A DNA stretch of 64,000 bases, taken from positions 112,907,267-112,971,266 of the forward strand of contig OY856411.1 in NCBI GenBank assembly GCA_963693085.1. The letters are read 5' to 3'. The position numbers and the translations under genes were made by a program. Positions within the stretch are counted from its first letter, which is position 1. Each line of letters begins with the position of its first letter. Origin of the DNA: Alisma plantago-aquatica. Lineage: Eukaryota; Streptophyta; Magnoliopsida; Alismatales; Alismataceae. Under the pieces are notes generated by a model. That model did not search any database. It saw only the letters and a program-made list of their open reading frames with translations, and was not told where the DNA came from. Below, in pieces: positions 21,429 to 34,207 of the stretch.

Positions 21429-24269
21429 GTCAATGCACACAGAATCACAAGTTGGTTCTGGCACAGTGGAACGGGGCTGGTTTTTCTATATTGGCCTACA
21501 TGGGTTCTAATCTGAATGACCACAATTTTAATTTTCCTTCTCAAAATGTGTATAGTCATATGTGTATATATATATTCTTATATCTTAGCATGGATTGTAA
21601 CAGTGGTGTATTGGCATATGCTTGGTTCCTTGAGTGATTGATCGCCAGTTGAAACTATATTGTATACACAATAACTTTTTTCTCAATTAAGTTTAGCAAT
21701 TTGATATAAAAATATATCTATAAGACATATTTTGCTCCCACAACATTCAAATCTTGTTTCCTCCCCTATTTGCATGTGTCATTCTTATGCTTGATATTTT
21801 TAAAACTACAGTTATTATTTTATCTCTTATTTTTGTTCACTCCATACCATGTCTTTCGTATCTTGGCAGACAGTTGTGCAAAAAATCTACTGCTCCATTT
21901 AACGTTTTAGATTTATAATAAATCTCTCTCTACAAGAGAGAAGGTAGCTACTTGGGTGGGAATTTAATGTCTCTTTATGGGATTCTTAGTAATTTTATCA
22001 TTAATATACCTTCTTTTGGTTTGTTGGATTGTTTTTTAAGGGACTTTTGTGATGTTTTGTAAATTGATAACATCAATCATTGTTCAATCAGAGTTGGCAA
22101 TTCAAGAAGTCATATTGAGTCTACAAGAATTGAGCAATAAGCCAATGCCTATAATGAAGTACAATAGAAAAATGAGAGTAATAGCTGATTCCATTTTGAT
22201 TCCAACGTCTGAGCACTTTACAGTTTGACAAATTCCTTCTATAGTTGTCCAACAGTCGTTCGATATGTTTCAGAATGAATAATTTGTATGGTAATGTGAG
22301 GGAGGATTGTCTCCTGATGGGTCATAATTTCAAATTATGTTACATGTGGTGTGTTCCACGTGAAATATTAAATTTAAACATATAGGGAATATAGAAATTT
22401 AGTCCTAGATAAGGTAGACAATCTATATTGTATGGGTGTGCTAAGTATATCCCCATATCATCAAATAGATGTGGTTGATTTAATTGTTAGACTCTATAGC
22501 ATCTCATGATATAAGTAAATAACTATCTTTTCTGGATGCACTATAAAATAATTTATAATAATCAATTCACTTGTGTTGGGTTGTATATATTACATATTTA
22601 TTGAGAATTCTTGTTCCAAATATTATAAGTTGTTTGACATGAAACATCACATACAAAAACTAAAAACCATGTTCTATACAATTACATTGTTACTTAATTT
22701 GTAGTTGAAATTTTGTTATGTTATTCGTGTCATTTTTGTCTTTCAAATAGACATGTTCTTAATTTGTAACATCTTTATAAAATGAATATATTTTTCTAGA
22801 ATGTATAAGCTTGAGTCAATTGTGATGTATAATATTCTTCACCCAAATTCTATGATTTGATATGAAATTGTATAGTAACAAGATTATGTATGACAAAGCA
22901 TGGAACTGGAATTCTTATAAGATTATTAGGGAAACGTTTTGTAAAACATGAACCATACCTCATTTAGTTGAGTAATTGGCATAATTGGTTTGAAGAATAG
23001 TTCATATTAAATAGAAACAATGATTGGTTAGTTTCCATCAAATAGGTAGATGAATTTTATAAGTGGAGATATCTATGCATTATTTTATAGGAACTATATT
23101 CAAATATTTGATCCAATTAAGTTCACAATATTTTCTAAAAGTTATAGAGAACACATTATTCTCTAAGTGTTTTCAATACAACTTAATATCATCATAAATA
23201 ATCTTATGTCATTCTTAAATTAATATTCCATCACTATTCTATATGACTTATGAAAATAAATAACTACATATACATACCATAGTCATTACTGAATAGGGAA
23301 TTCTAGATCAGTTAAAGATAAGAAATACTCATATATTTGTGGTACATTGAATAATACATTCCTCAAAAAGATTTATGTATACACTTGAAGCATTTCATTA
23401 AAGAATAAAATATGTTTTATTGTATCAACTATAGGCAAATTTATTTAGATACAAATGTAATCCACAATATTAGTTCTTTCAATTAAATAAGGATCTTAGA
23501 CTTCAGATTAAAAATGATTCTTCAAAATTCAAAGTGTGCTTAGAATTTATATAAACATAAATTTTATTTTCTAATAATGAAAAGATACATTATTTTTATA
23601 TACATTTGTGAAACCATTATATTTTCATGAAACTATACTATCATTTGTTTATCGATGCTTTGACTTGTTAGCTACTTAGAAACACTAACATCGCATATGT
23701 TCTTATTTTAACTTCCAATATGCTTCCCATATCTACTTTAACCAAGTAAAGAGCCATTTTAGATATTTTTCTTCAAAAAAAAAATTACATATCTTTGTGT
23801 GTGATGTTAAGGGAATGCGTATAATTCATATAAAATGGCATAAATAATATATCAATTTCGTTAAGTCATGTTAATATAATAACAGGTAAAATTTGGCAAG
23901 TGACTTATGGAATTCGATCCAAATAGATTTTGTAATAACCAAAGACGTGTGCCTTTTGTTATTTTTATAATTTACAATGACTACAACGAAGTTTGACATT
24001 GGTGTATTGAAATCATAAATACTTTTGAGAAATAGGATATTGTTACGATGAAGAATACAACTACATTGTAAATTTTTTTTTACGTTTGTATCTTTATTTT
24101 CAAGTAATTTGATAGAGTATATGTAACAAACTTTTTGTTTGAAACCTATTGTCTTGTATTTGAATTTTCTCAAACATAGCAAATTCAGAAAACATTCTTT
24201 GTGATTCATAGTTTTCTTTTAAATAATAAGAATATCTAATAAATAATGTATCCCTCACTTTCATGTACA

Positions 24270-24272
<3 letters not shown>

Positions 24273-24313
<41 letters not shown>
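24273..24313. repeat. (AT)n microsatellite
   Basis: Uninterrupted AT dinucleotides, about 20 units. Confidence 0.97.
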
Positions 24314-24316
<3 letters not shown>

Positions 24317-27300
24317 CAAATATTATTCTACAACTTAAGTTGCATTGTCAACTAACTTGATGATTTTGTAGCTTAAATATGATTCCATTCATATATAGTT
24401 TGAAATTATGAAAGTTGTATGATATTTGTTGGTTAAATACGAACGAAGTATGATCAATATTATTTATTTGTTAAATGTGTTTATGTTTAAACAAGGAAAA
24501 CAGTATGTCAAATATATAGTTTTAAATAAGATTGTAGGGATACTACTCGATTGTTGCTATCAAATTTACCAACTACGTTTAAAATTACTAATCACAAAAT
24601 TTTGAAGTTAAAATGGTTGATATCATTATATATAGATTAATTGTGTTTCAAAAGGTATTATGAGATTCTTAAATTTTATTTGATTCTACTGTCATTATTT
24701 CCACTAATTCTTAAATTGCATTTGACTGTTTAGCATTTTTTGACCAATTTTTAGAATTTTCTATTGTTCTTATATTGTATTTGATTCTAATATCATTTAG
24801 GAGTGTATATAGATTACATTTAAATGCCAATTATTCATAGGATCGCTCTATTTATTTCCCATATGTATTTCATGTTCACAAAAAGAGCAATCATGTGGAA
24901 AATGTTGTCAATTATGATACCAATGCATGTATTAATATATATTTCAAAAACTATATTTTGTTATAGGGGTATGAGATAGCATTTCCTTAAGCATACAAAT
25001 AAAATGCACTATTTTTATAAGTATATGTTTATTTTGATAAAAATATAGTTTTGTATAATACACCTAGATTTAACACATATTATTAGAAGAAAAATAAATG
25101 AAATGGGACCCCTTTTTAACATGACTAACAATATCCATTATGTATGATTAATCAGTTTAGGGCCTACACCAATCAATGTACACCCATGTAAGAATGATGA
25201 ATACATAACCAAATACTATTTATAAAAAAGAGTGGAAACCTAGATGGTAGCTGCATTATGAAAATAAGAGTCAATAATGTAAGTTGATCTTGTGGTATTT
25301 TTGTATGCTTCTGCCATTGACATTTACAACTAAGATAAATGTAATGATTCTACCCTTTTGTCCACATGAAGGGGCGATTTCCCCAGACATCATTCTTTTT
25401 GTGCCATTTCGGGAGCCGGTTTTATTCATTTAAATTTTTTTTAAAGATCAAATACATAAGAAAATTTGGTTACGACATAATAAGCTAATGTTAAGCTTTG
25501 CCTATTGGTATGTGAATTATATCACATAATATGCCACTCCAAATAGTGAATCGATACACACAAAATTTCTTCTAAATTATAAATAAAATACTTGTAAAAT
25601 TTTCATAATTACATACAAATAAGAAACAAATATTCTTGTATATGTAAAACATTACAATCCTACTAATAATATTTAAGAAAAAAAATATAACATAATAAAT
25701 TAAATATATTTTGCAATAATATAAACATTACATTTATATTATACAAGGCTAAAACATGGACACCAATTCGAAGCAGTTTTGTTAATTAGGGTATTTAAGC
25801 TTCTATAGGTTGGAATAATCGAGACATATACTAAACAAATAGACAAATTGCATTATTTGAGATGAGATATTAATCTTTTGTCACTTTTACCATTTATAAA
25901 ATTAAGTTTTGTAAGAATGTTAGACTAATAGAAGTGTTATTCAACCATCCAGTTATTGCCCTCTCAATTGTAAAGTTTTGACATGCCAATGTCCGCCCAA
26001 AAAAGTAATGGTTATAAATGTCATAAACATATTGCAATCTATTTTATGGGAGCAAATAGAGCAGAACAAAAAACTAAAGACTGAAATTACACCAGAAAAT
26101 GACATTGATAATCACAATGGCTTGTAAACTCACATGCAAATGTCAAAAGATATTATTAGTTTGATCTAATGTATATATAGAGAGTATTTTACCTGTGTGT
26201 GTATGAGAGCAGCTAGAAATCATAATCCATGAGGCAGGCAATGGAGTTAAAACCACCAAAAATCCTAGCTATGATTCTTGCCTATATTTAACGTCCAACA
26301 GCAAAATGGCTAACAGAACCAGCACGACAACGTCGGTTTTTTCACAGAAGTTAGGATGATAGATGTCTTTTCAACTGCCCTTGCTCTCTAATGAGTACCA
26401 AACCTTAGATGTTCAGAATAGACCAACTAACACAATGTTTTTGGCATCATTAAAGTTAGCGGATACACACTTCAAAGGAACTAAGGAGATGTTCAAATAT
26501 TGGAATAAATGTATCAAATGAATGTGTGGTTAGATATACACGTTTTTTGTCAGAAAGCCGTTCAACTGACTTCACAAATGAAAAGATAAATCAACCACCA
26601 TGACTATGTGCTGGAGGAAGCAATGACATCAAGAGAGACGGCACAGAAAGTTGAAATAATCAAGACAAAAGACAATAGATGCGACCAATTACAAAACTAA
26701 ATATGATCGGGTGAGAAGGCCCAGTGGAACAAGTAGATCAGCAACAAAAAAAGGAATACATAAATCGAAATAGACTTACTATGGTAGAATTATATATGAG
26801 CAAATGACAAAGGCAGATCTAATCCAAGACGTTGGGTGCAAAGTGGAGTTGGTATGTTCTTATCCAAGATGCCAAGCGCGAGCAACATGCTTAGTAGCTA
26901 GTAAAGAATTGTGAATAGATGTGCAGATAGGACATATTATATGATATCAATAGTCTGATACCTGTGGCGGCAGTTTGCAATGAGGATCATCTTCAATTCC
27001 ATACCATCGACAATGATGGGTAGAACAGGCGGACCAGACAATTGACTTACTCGGGCAGAATATCTTCAACAGCCGCCAGAATGACATAAATTGTTGTGAG
27101 TTCTACCGCTCGTGGATGACAATGTTCAGAATTGTACATGTAAGCTTGAACTTTGAAACTGCGTCAGATAAACAATATTGGATCCCCTTGCAACTTGGCT
27201 CTTTACTCACTCGATATGGAGGAAGCCAAAAGCTTTAATGGCACTCGACAATGGACGGCGATACTGTTAGCACCTCTCCGCGGATGGGTGGAATTAAGAA

Positions 27301-27597
27301 TAGATGAACGAAGTCGGGTGATGACTGCTTTTATCCACCTGCTATGTTTGCCACAATAATGGCTCCCCGGATGAGTAAACGAACGGATGAACCGTAGTCC
27401 GCGACTGCTTTTCTTCTCCTGAGATATCTTGCTGCAATGATTGCTTATCTCCTTCTTGAAACAATTGCGAGGTTCTAAATTAAGCTAGGTTAAAACAAAA
27501 CGTAGTGGTTAAGAGTCTGGCAATTTCACGTATCCAGGGAGGACGGAAACGAGTCCTCGTTCTTAGAATGGTAAATAGTAGATTTCATTTAATTATG

Positions 27598-27711
27598 ACT
27601 AGTGGTGGATGTTGTAAACAACTTAGTATATTTGAAATATTTAATTATAGCATTATGAAAGCTAGATTTTAATGGATTTGATTTATCATTAATTTGCCAT
27701 CCACCACTAGT
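27598..27711. repeat. 14-bp inverted repeat with about 86-bp centre
   Basis: actagtggtggatg (27598-27611) and its exact reverse complement catccaccactagt (27698-27711). In the right-hand copy (33134-33247) one arm has a substitution. It could be a small MITE-like element; no transposase is present. Confidence 0.6.
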
Positions 27712-28015
27712 ACAATACCAAAGTGACCCAGTCCTTTCTAAATTTCCAGGTTTTTAAATGACAGAGAAAATCTCAATACCCTAACTCCTCACTACTTGAT
27801 ACCCTTGACCGCCTGCTACCGTGTAATACCCCCTGACATCCATCCAGTCCGCCCAAAGCCGCACACCCTTCTCACATTGCTCGACACTCTAGTGACTTCA
27901 CCACAACAACAAATAGGAGGCACTCCTCCTTGTGGAAGAGTGATGGCCCTGATGATCTGATCTAAAAGGTAGAGTGAGGATTGGATCCTGCAGTAGTGTT
28001 CTCCCTAATTACTTA

Positions 28016-28671
28016 TGCAATGACCCGTTTTTAGATTAACCGTCTAATTAGGGTTTAATTGGATGATTTATATGCTTAACTAGATTGATCATTGTTTAAG
28101 CTTAATTAATGATGGTAGTCTAATAATTATTATTTAAACTTAATGAGAAATCCTAAATATGCTTTTACTTCAAACAATTAGGGTTTGAGAATTGAAAACC
28201 CTAATCAACCAAAAGTAGGGTTTTGGTAGCATATGTAGTAATTACAGTGGTGCACTAAATGAATTTTAATATTTTATATATAACTCTGATTTAGCTAAAA
28301 TTTGGACATATTTTGGGTATGTCATTAGTTTTCTTACAAAATATAATCAATTTTTGAATGTTTTGTGTCATATTTGTCGGTCGAGTTACCTCAGTACAAA
28401 CTCAGCCGCCCATGCATTCAGGATGAAATATAGTAGTCTGGTATTTAATTTTATCTTTTTATTGGCACATAGAATTAATCTGAAATTTTATATGTAGTTG
28501 TGAAACTCCATATTATACATATTTTTAAATTTTCATAGTTTCTAGATGATGTTTTAGTTTTATAGAGTGGTGCTGGCTGAGTTTCTTTTAAATAACAACT
28601 CGACCGACCATTTGTAGACTGTAGTATAACAGTGTAATATTTATTTTTTATTTATTTATTGGTAACTCGGA
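28016..28671 (+). mobile_element. LTR4, left part: divergent LARD-like LTR (duplicated by LINE3)
   Basis: Starts tgcaatgacccg, comparable to tgttacgacccc of LARD1. It then follows the LARD1 LTR in order: tagggttt blocks, aaaccctaatc, gcactaaatga, taactctgattta, and the two tcggtcgagtt hairpins at 28377-28409 and 28574-28607. It is clearly homologous to the LARD1 LTR but much diverged. Interrupted at 28671 by LINE3. Confidence 0.75.
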
Positions 28672-29013
28672 TTTGAGAAGACAAACCAGAGGCTTGAAGC
28701 AGAGGCAAGGTGAGAAGACTGTTATGCAGAAGATGAAAGGCAGAGAGGGGTAGAAAAAAAGAAAGCCTGTTATTTTGCGACGGTAGGAGAAAGAAGGGAC
28801 AACCGCATGTGATAGTTCAAACGGGCCAGAGTTCCTATCGGCAGGTGCAAAACGAAGTAGAGATATGCAGATCGCTATGGAAATAGATGAGGAGGTTGAG
28901 CAGGTTCTTATGAAAAAGTAGCAGGTTACTCCAAACAGTTACGTGGCAGAACAGGGGGGTATGCAATCCCTTCAAGTAGCGGGTGCTGACGTGGGTCAGA
29001 CCCGTGAACATCA
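28672..29013 (+). pseudogene. LINE3 5' end with possible ORF1 tail
   Basis: About 340 bp before the ORF2 start. A plus-strand reading includes an acidic, Met-rich stretch near 28860-28915 (MAMEIDEEVEQVLMKK followed by a stop), plausible as the end of ORF1, but no CCHC knuckle or RNA-binding fold can be recognised. Most of ORF1 is missing, so the element is 5'-truncated. Confidence 0.35.
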
Positions 29014-31451
29014 ATGAAGATCCTAAGTTGGAATTGTCAAGGGTTGGGCAAACTCGACTCACAGAAGAACCTCCGGTCTCTATGCTGGAGGGAAAGCCCC
29101 AATCTAGTTTTTCTGTCGGAAACTATGATTGATGATGTTAGACAGGAAGCCGTAAAACGTTTTTGTGGTTTTACAGATGGTTTGTGTATCCCAAGCGAGG
29201 GGACGTCAGGAGGACTAGGACTTTGGTGGAAAAATATTTTTGTGGACATTGTCACCTACTCAGCACACCACATTGAATGTAGAGTGAAGGAAGAGGAAGG
29301 AAGGCAACAGTGGTGAGCTATTGGGATTTACGGATGGGCAGATCAGCAAAACAAATTCCATACATGGGACCTTATGCGGAATTTGTGTCGTGACAGTAAT
29401 GAACCCACAATTTATTTTGGCGACTTTAATCAAATTGTGAACAATGAGGAGAAGTGGGGAGGACCACTCAGATCTGAACGTTGGATGCAAGACTTCAAAG
29501 ATGCTATTGATGATTGCGAATTGAATGATTTGGGTTACTCGGGAGCACCGTACACATGGGAAAGAGGGCTTTCTATGGAGACTTTGGTGAGGGAACGGCT
29601 TGACAGATTTCTGGCTAACTCGGGTTGGATGAATATCTACTCTTTCTACAAAGTCTTTCACTTGGCAAAGCACAGTTCAGATCACAAGCCTATCGTTATA
29701 TCCGCCAGTAGAAAGGCCAATAAGAGGAGAAAGCGTGAAAAAATTTTCTTTTTTGAACCCATGTGGCTTGATAATGAGGACTGCGCTAAAACTATCTCAG
29801 ATTTTTGGGCACGACCGGGAGGCGGCAATCTTCCAGAAAAACTACAAGGATGCGGAGAAAAACTTACTGCGTGGGCCAATGAAGTTTTCGGAGAAAGGAA
29901 GAATAAAATAAAAGAAATCGAAAAAGAACTTGAAAGGGTGCAAAAACTACCTCCTGATGATAGGATTCTTCGCAGGTGTGAAGAACTGGCACAGGCGTTA
30001 CAATACTGGCACAGGAAGGAAGATGAGTACTGGTTTGCTGGGGCAAGAGTGAATGAGATGCGATCGGGAGACAAAAACACTGCTTATTTCCATCACAAAG
30101 CTTCACACAGAAGGAAAAGAAATCAGATTGACAGTTTAAAAGATAGCCAGGGGAAACAAAGGAGGACGACGAAGATATTAAAAGAATCATTCTGGACTTT
30201 TATGAGGAGCTTTTTGCCACATCCAATCCTGATGGATTCCAGGAGGCATCCAGGGGCATCCAGAGCAAGGTAGATGAGAGTACTCAATGCATGTTGGAAA
30301 AAGATATCACTGACAAAGAAATTCTTATTACTGTTAAGCAAATGCATCCACACAAGGCCCCGGGACCGGATGGGTTCAAACCGATTTTCTTCCAAAAATT
30401 CTGGCCTGTGGTTGGTACAGACGTAGCAAACTACATCAAAGGCTGGTGGAAAGGTGAGGTGGAGATCGGCTCCCTCAACTCTACCTTGGTAGTTCTTATT
30501 CCCAAGGTGAAGAAGCCTACTGAACTTGCTGAATATAGGCCAATTAGTTTATGTAATGTCCTATATAAAATTGCATCCAAAGTCCTTGCCAATAGATTGA
30601 AGCCTTTCATGGAGGGTATCATTTCTGAAAACCAGAGTGCCTTCATACCGGGGAGGATGATTACAGATAATGCACTGGTGGCGTATGAAATCTTTCATAA
30701 AATGAAGAACGAAAAGAAAAATACCAGGGGATCGATTGCACTAAAACTGGATATGTCAAAGGCCTATGACAGAGTTGAATGGACTTTCCTTGATCATGTG
30801 CAGTGGAAGATGGGTTTTGGCGAGAAGTGGAGATCCAAAGTAATGGAGTGTGTGTCATCTGTCAACTTCATGTTTGCCATCAACGGGAACCGTTCCACAA
30901 AGATTCTACCTACTCGGGGACTGCGACAGGGTGACCCTCTCTCTCCCTACCTCTTTATTTTATGTGCTGAAGCTTTTTCTACTTCTCTATCACTCTCCCT
31001 TCAAAATAATTCTATTCATGGCATAAAGGCCAGCAGAGGAAGACCCCGTATATCTCATCTTTTCTTTGCAGATGATAGCATTCTTTTTGCTAGAGCAACA
31101 ACCAACGAGTACTTGGAATTAGCTAATGTGATTAGCCAGTACGAACAAGCCTCGGGTCAACGTATCAATATGTCTAAGACGGAAGTTGCCTTTAGCAATG
31201 GGGTGCCGTTCCACAAGAAGAATGAGCTGAAAGAGATATTGCAGGTAAGGGAAATTGACAAGCATGCAAAGTATCTGGGGTTGCCTGCAGCCGTAGGCAG
31301 ATCTAAAAAACAAGTGTTTGGATATGTGAAAGACAGGATTTGGCAGAAGCTACAAGGATGGAAGGAGAAATTTCTTTCAAAACCGGGAAAGGAGGTCCTC
31401 ATCAAAGCGATAGTGCAAGCGTTTCTGACCTACGTGATGAACATTTTTTAG
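29014..31451 (+). pseudogene. LINE3 ORF2: endonuclease and reverse transcriptase
   Basis: Starts MKILSWNCQGLGKL, the standard plant LINE endonuclease N-terminus. Endonuclease motifs: LSETM with the catalytic Glu, GDFNQIVNNEEKWGG, RLDRFLAN and HSSDHKPI with the active-site SDH. RT motifs: HKAPGPDGF, AEYRPISLCNVLYKI, motif A KLDMSKAYDRVEW, LRQGDPLSPYLF and FFADD, all catalytic residues intact. Breaks: TGA at 29314-29316, a frame change between about 30140 and 30180, and TAG at 31449-31451. The endonuclease would nick target DNA and the RT would copy the element RNA from the nick. It is the best preserved LINE here but not functional. Confidence 0.94.
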
Positions 31452-33102
31452 CTTTCGATGGGTATTATAGATGAAATCCAAAGCTACATTGCACGTTTCT
31501 GGTGGGGGGGCAAAGGATGGGGAGCGTAAGATATCATGGATCAGCTGGCAGAATCTCTGTAAACCGAAGAAAGATGGTGGCATGGGGTTCCGGGATATGC
31601 ATGCGTTCAACCAAGCCCTCCTGGCCAAGCAACTATGGCGTCTTCTCACGTGCACAAATTCCTTAGCACACAAAGTCTTGAAGGCACGATACTTCCCGCA
31701 GACATCCATTCTAGAGGCATCAAGGGGGCACAACCCGAGTTTCACATGGCGGAGCATATGGGGGGCAAAACCAGTACTACTGGAAGGGATTCACTGACGA
31801 GTTGGGACAGGGGAGCAAGTAGATATCTGGAGGGACAACTGGATATTGGGTGAGACAGTACCCTTAGGCGAGTCGCTGGATACTCCACATTATGATATCC
31901 ATCTTGTAAAAGAGTTGTTTCTGGAGGACGGCTATCCATGGAATGTTGACCTTCTACATGCTTTATTTCCCCAAGAGGTTTGCAGGCGTATCCTCTCAAC
32001 CCCGGTCAGCCGGCGGCGCCTGGTGGACGAAGTCTTTTGGTGGCCAGATAGAAAAGGTTTCTTCTCGTCATGATCAGCCTACTGGCTCGCTCATCTGGGC
32101 AAGACGGATTACAGGGCAACGAGGACAAGGACGAACAGCAAGATATGGGGCTTGGTTTGGAGGTCTAATTGGCCACCCAAACTAGCCCACTTTATTTGGA
32201 GGCTCTGTACCGGTGGCCTAGCAACGATGGGAAGACTATGGGAACGACACTGTAACGTGGATACGAAGTGTGTAGCATGCAATGCAGATTTTGTATCTAT
32301 AGGACACATGTTGTTTGAGTGCCCAGAGGCGAAGAAGGCATGGGAGTGCAGCCCGGCGGTGTCCTTTCTTTAGGACCTTTCCGAACGCACAATCCAGGAG
32401 GCGGTCCTACTTTTGCATGATAGGTTGGAGGGGGAAAATATAAAGGGAGCCATGGCTACTATGTGGGGTCTGTGGACAGCTAGAAATAACCGAGTATTCG
32501 GCAACGAACATAAGTCAGTGCAGTATATCATCCAAATTTTCCTAGCACTCATTAATGATTATGAACGGAGCCGAGCACCCGAGCTCGCTGCCACGAGGAC
32601 GGCGGATACAGAGAAGCGGAGCTGGATGCCACCGAGTAGAGGAAGGACGAAGATCAACTGCGATGCAGGCTTGTTGTCGGGATCTAATTGCAGTTGGGGT
32701 TGTGTGGCTAGGGACGACGAAGGACGCGTGATAGCGGCGGCAAGCGGCAGCTATTCGGCGGACTGGAGCTCCGACTTGGCTGAAGCAGTGGCTGTGCTGC
32801 GAGCTCTCGAGAAGGCGGCTGCATGGGAGCTTATGGACGTCGAAGTGGAGACTAACTCTATGATCGTGGTGGGTGCTATTTCCGCCCAAGAAGACAGAAG
32901 GGACCCAATAGGAACCATTATAAATGACATAAAGGCGTTAGCCTTGACCTTTAACTCTTGCTGCTTTTATTTTATTCCTCGCTCTTGTAACTCAGTAGCA
33001 CATAGGATAGCAAAGAACGCCTTGATAGGCAGCTGCGTAGATGTGGTTGGGATGATTAACATCCCGACGAACATTATCTGTTATTCTTCTTTAGATAAGT
33101 AA
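31452..33102 (+). pseudogene. LINE3 ORF2 C-terminus: thumb, zf-RVT and RNase H
   Basis: The frame changes at the G-run 31502-31510, then stays constant to the end with stops at 31795, 32071 and 32371. Thumb blocks: KISWISWQNLCKPKKDGG and FRDMHAFNQALLAKQLWRL. zf-RVT: WPPKLAHFIWRL and C-x2-C-x-n-H-x4-C at about 32270-32325. RNase H (about 32650-33030): INCDAG, LAEAVAVLRALE and VAHRIAK are present, but the third acidic position reads ETNS instead of ETDS, so a catalytic Asp is lost. Confidence 0.92.
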
Positions 33103-33130
33103 TAAAGTACTGATGGAGCCTTCAAAAAAA

Positions 33131-34207
33131 ATGACTAGTGGTGGATGTTGTAAACAACTTAGTATATTTGAAATATTTAATTATAGCATTATGAAAGCTA
33201 GATTTTAATGGATTTGATTTATCATTAATTTGCCATCCACTACTAGTACAATACCAAAGTGACCCAGTCCTTTCTAAATTTCCAGGTTTTTAAATGACAA
33301 AGAAAATCTCAATACCCTAACTCCTCACTACTTGATACCCTTGACCGCCTGCTACCGTGCAATACCCCCTGACATCCATCCAGTCCGCCCAAAGCCGCAC
33401 ACCCTTCTCACCTTGCTCGACACTCTAGTGACTTCACCACAACAACAAATAGGAGGCACTCCTCCTTGTGGAAGAGTGATGGCCCTGATGATCTGATCTA
33501 AAAGGTAGAGTGAGGATTGGATCCTGCAGTAGTGTTCTCCCTAATTACTTATGCAATGACCCGTTTTTAGATTAACCGTCTAATTAGGGTTTAATTGGAT
33601 GATTTATATTCTTAACTAGATTGATCATTGTTTAAGCTTAATTAATGATGGTAGTCTAACAATTATTATTTAAACTTAATGAGAAATCCTAAATATGCTT
33701 TTACTTCAAACAATTAGGGTTTGAGAATTGAAAACCCTAATCAACCAAAAGTTGGGTTTTGGTAGCATATGTAGTAATTACAGTGGTGCACTAAATGAAT
33801 TTTAATATTTTATATATAACTATGATTTAGCTAAAATTTGGACATATTTTGGGTATGTCATTAGTTTTCTTACAAAATATAATCAATTTTTGAATGTTTT
33901 ATGTCATATTTGTCGGTCGAGTTACCTCAGTACAAACTCAGCCACCCATGCATTCAGGATGAAATATAGTAGTCTGGTATTTAATTTTATCTTTTTATTG
34001 GCACATAGAATTAATCTGAAATTTTATATGTAGTTGTGAAACTCCATATTATACATATTTTTAAATTTTCATAGTTTCTAGATTATGTTTTAGTTTTATA
34101 GAGTGGTGCTGGCTGAGTTTCTTTTAAATAACAACTCGGCCGACCATTTGTAGACTGTAGTATAACAGTGTAATATTTATTTTTTATTTATTTATTGGTA
34201 ACTCGGA
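33131..34207. repeat. Right copy of the 1,077-bp duplicated target of LINE3
   Basis: Copy of 27595-28671 directly after the LINE3 A-run. It contains the LTR4 start (33552) and its two hairpins (33913-33945, 34110-34143), and continues without a break into the rest of LTR4, so this side carries the intact original junction. Confidence 0.93.

Larger units (their letters stand above)
21140..27594. other. AT-rich region with no recognised gene
   Basis: About 6.5 kb without a reading frame above about 112 codons (23871-24209, minus; no motif recognised, low-complexity AT-rich composition). It includes two (TA)n tracts and a possible Helitron terminus. Between about 26,900 and 27,450 the GC content rises and there is a degenerate duplication (27280-27360 and 27367-27443), but no protein family was recognised; a 68-codon frame there (27153-27359) is unassigned. 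Confidence 0.5.
27595..28671. repeat. Left copy of a 1,077-bp duplicated target of LINE3
   Basis: Matches 33131-34207 over exactly the same length, with about a dozen substitutions and no indel seen (about 1% divergence). It starts atgactagtgg and ends ggtaactcgga. The two copies abut the 5' and 3' ends of LINE3, so they behave as a very long target-site duplication. Confidence 0.93.
28672..33130 (+). mobile_element. LINE3: near full-length L1-type LINE with RNase H
   Basis: A 4.46-kb element containing an ORF1 tail, endonuclease, RT, zf-RVT and RNase H, ending in an A-run at 33124-33130. It is flanked by 1,077-bp direct copies of the target. It interrupts LTR4, which continues after the right-hand copy. 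Confidence 0.93.

Noticed and set aside
21260..21559. Frames on both strands with YIYIYI runs
   Set aside because: Translation of the (TA)n tract.
23871..24209. 112-codon minus-strand frame
   Set aside because: AT-rich composition (Lys, Asn, Ile, Phe), no recognised motif; expected by chance in such DNA.
27153..27359. 68-codon plus-strand frame
   Set aside because: No family recognised and no exon-like context; too short to support.
27595..34207. The two 1,077-bp copies as LTRs of one element
   Set aside because: They do not start TG or end CA, have no PBS or PPT beside them, cut through LTR4 and its flank, and enclose a complete LINE with an A-run at one junction.
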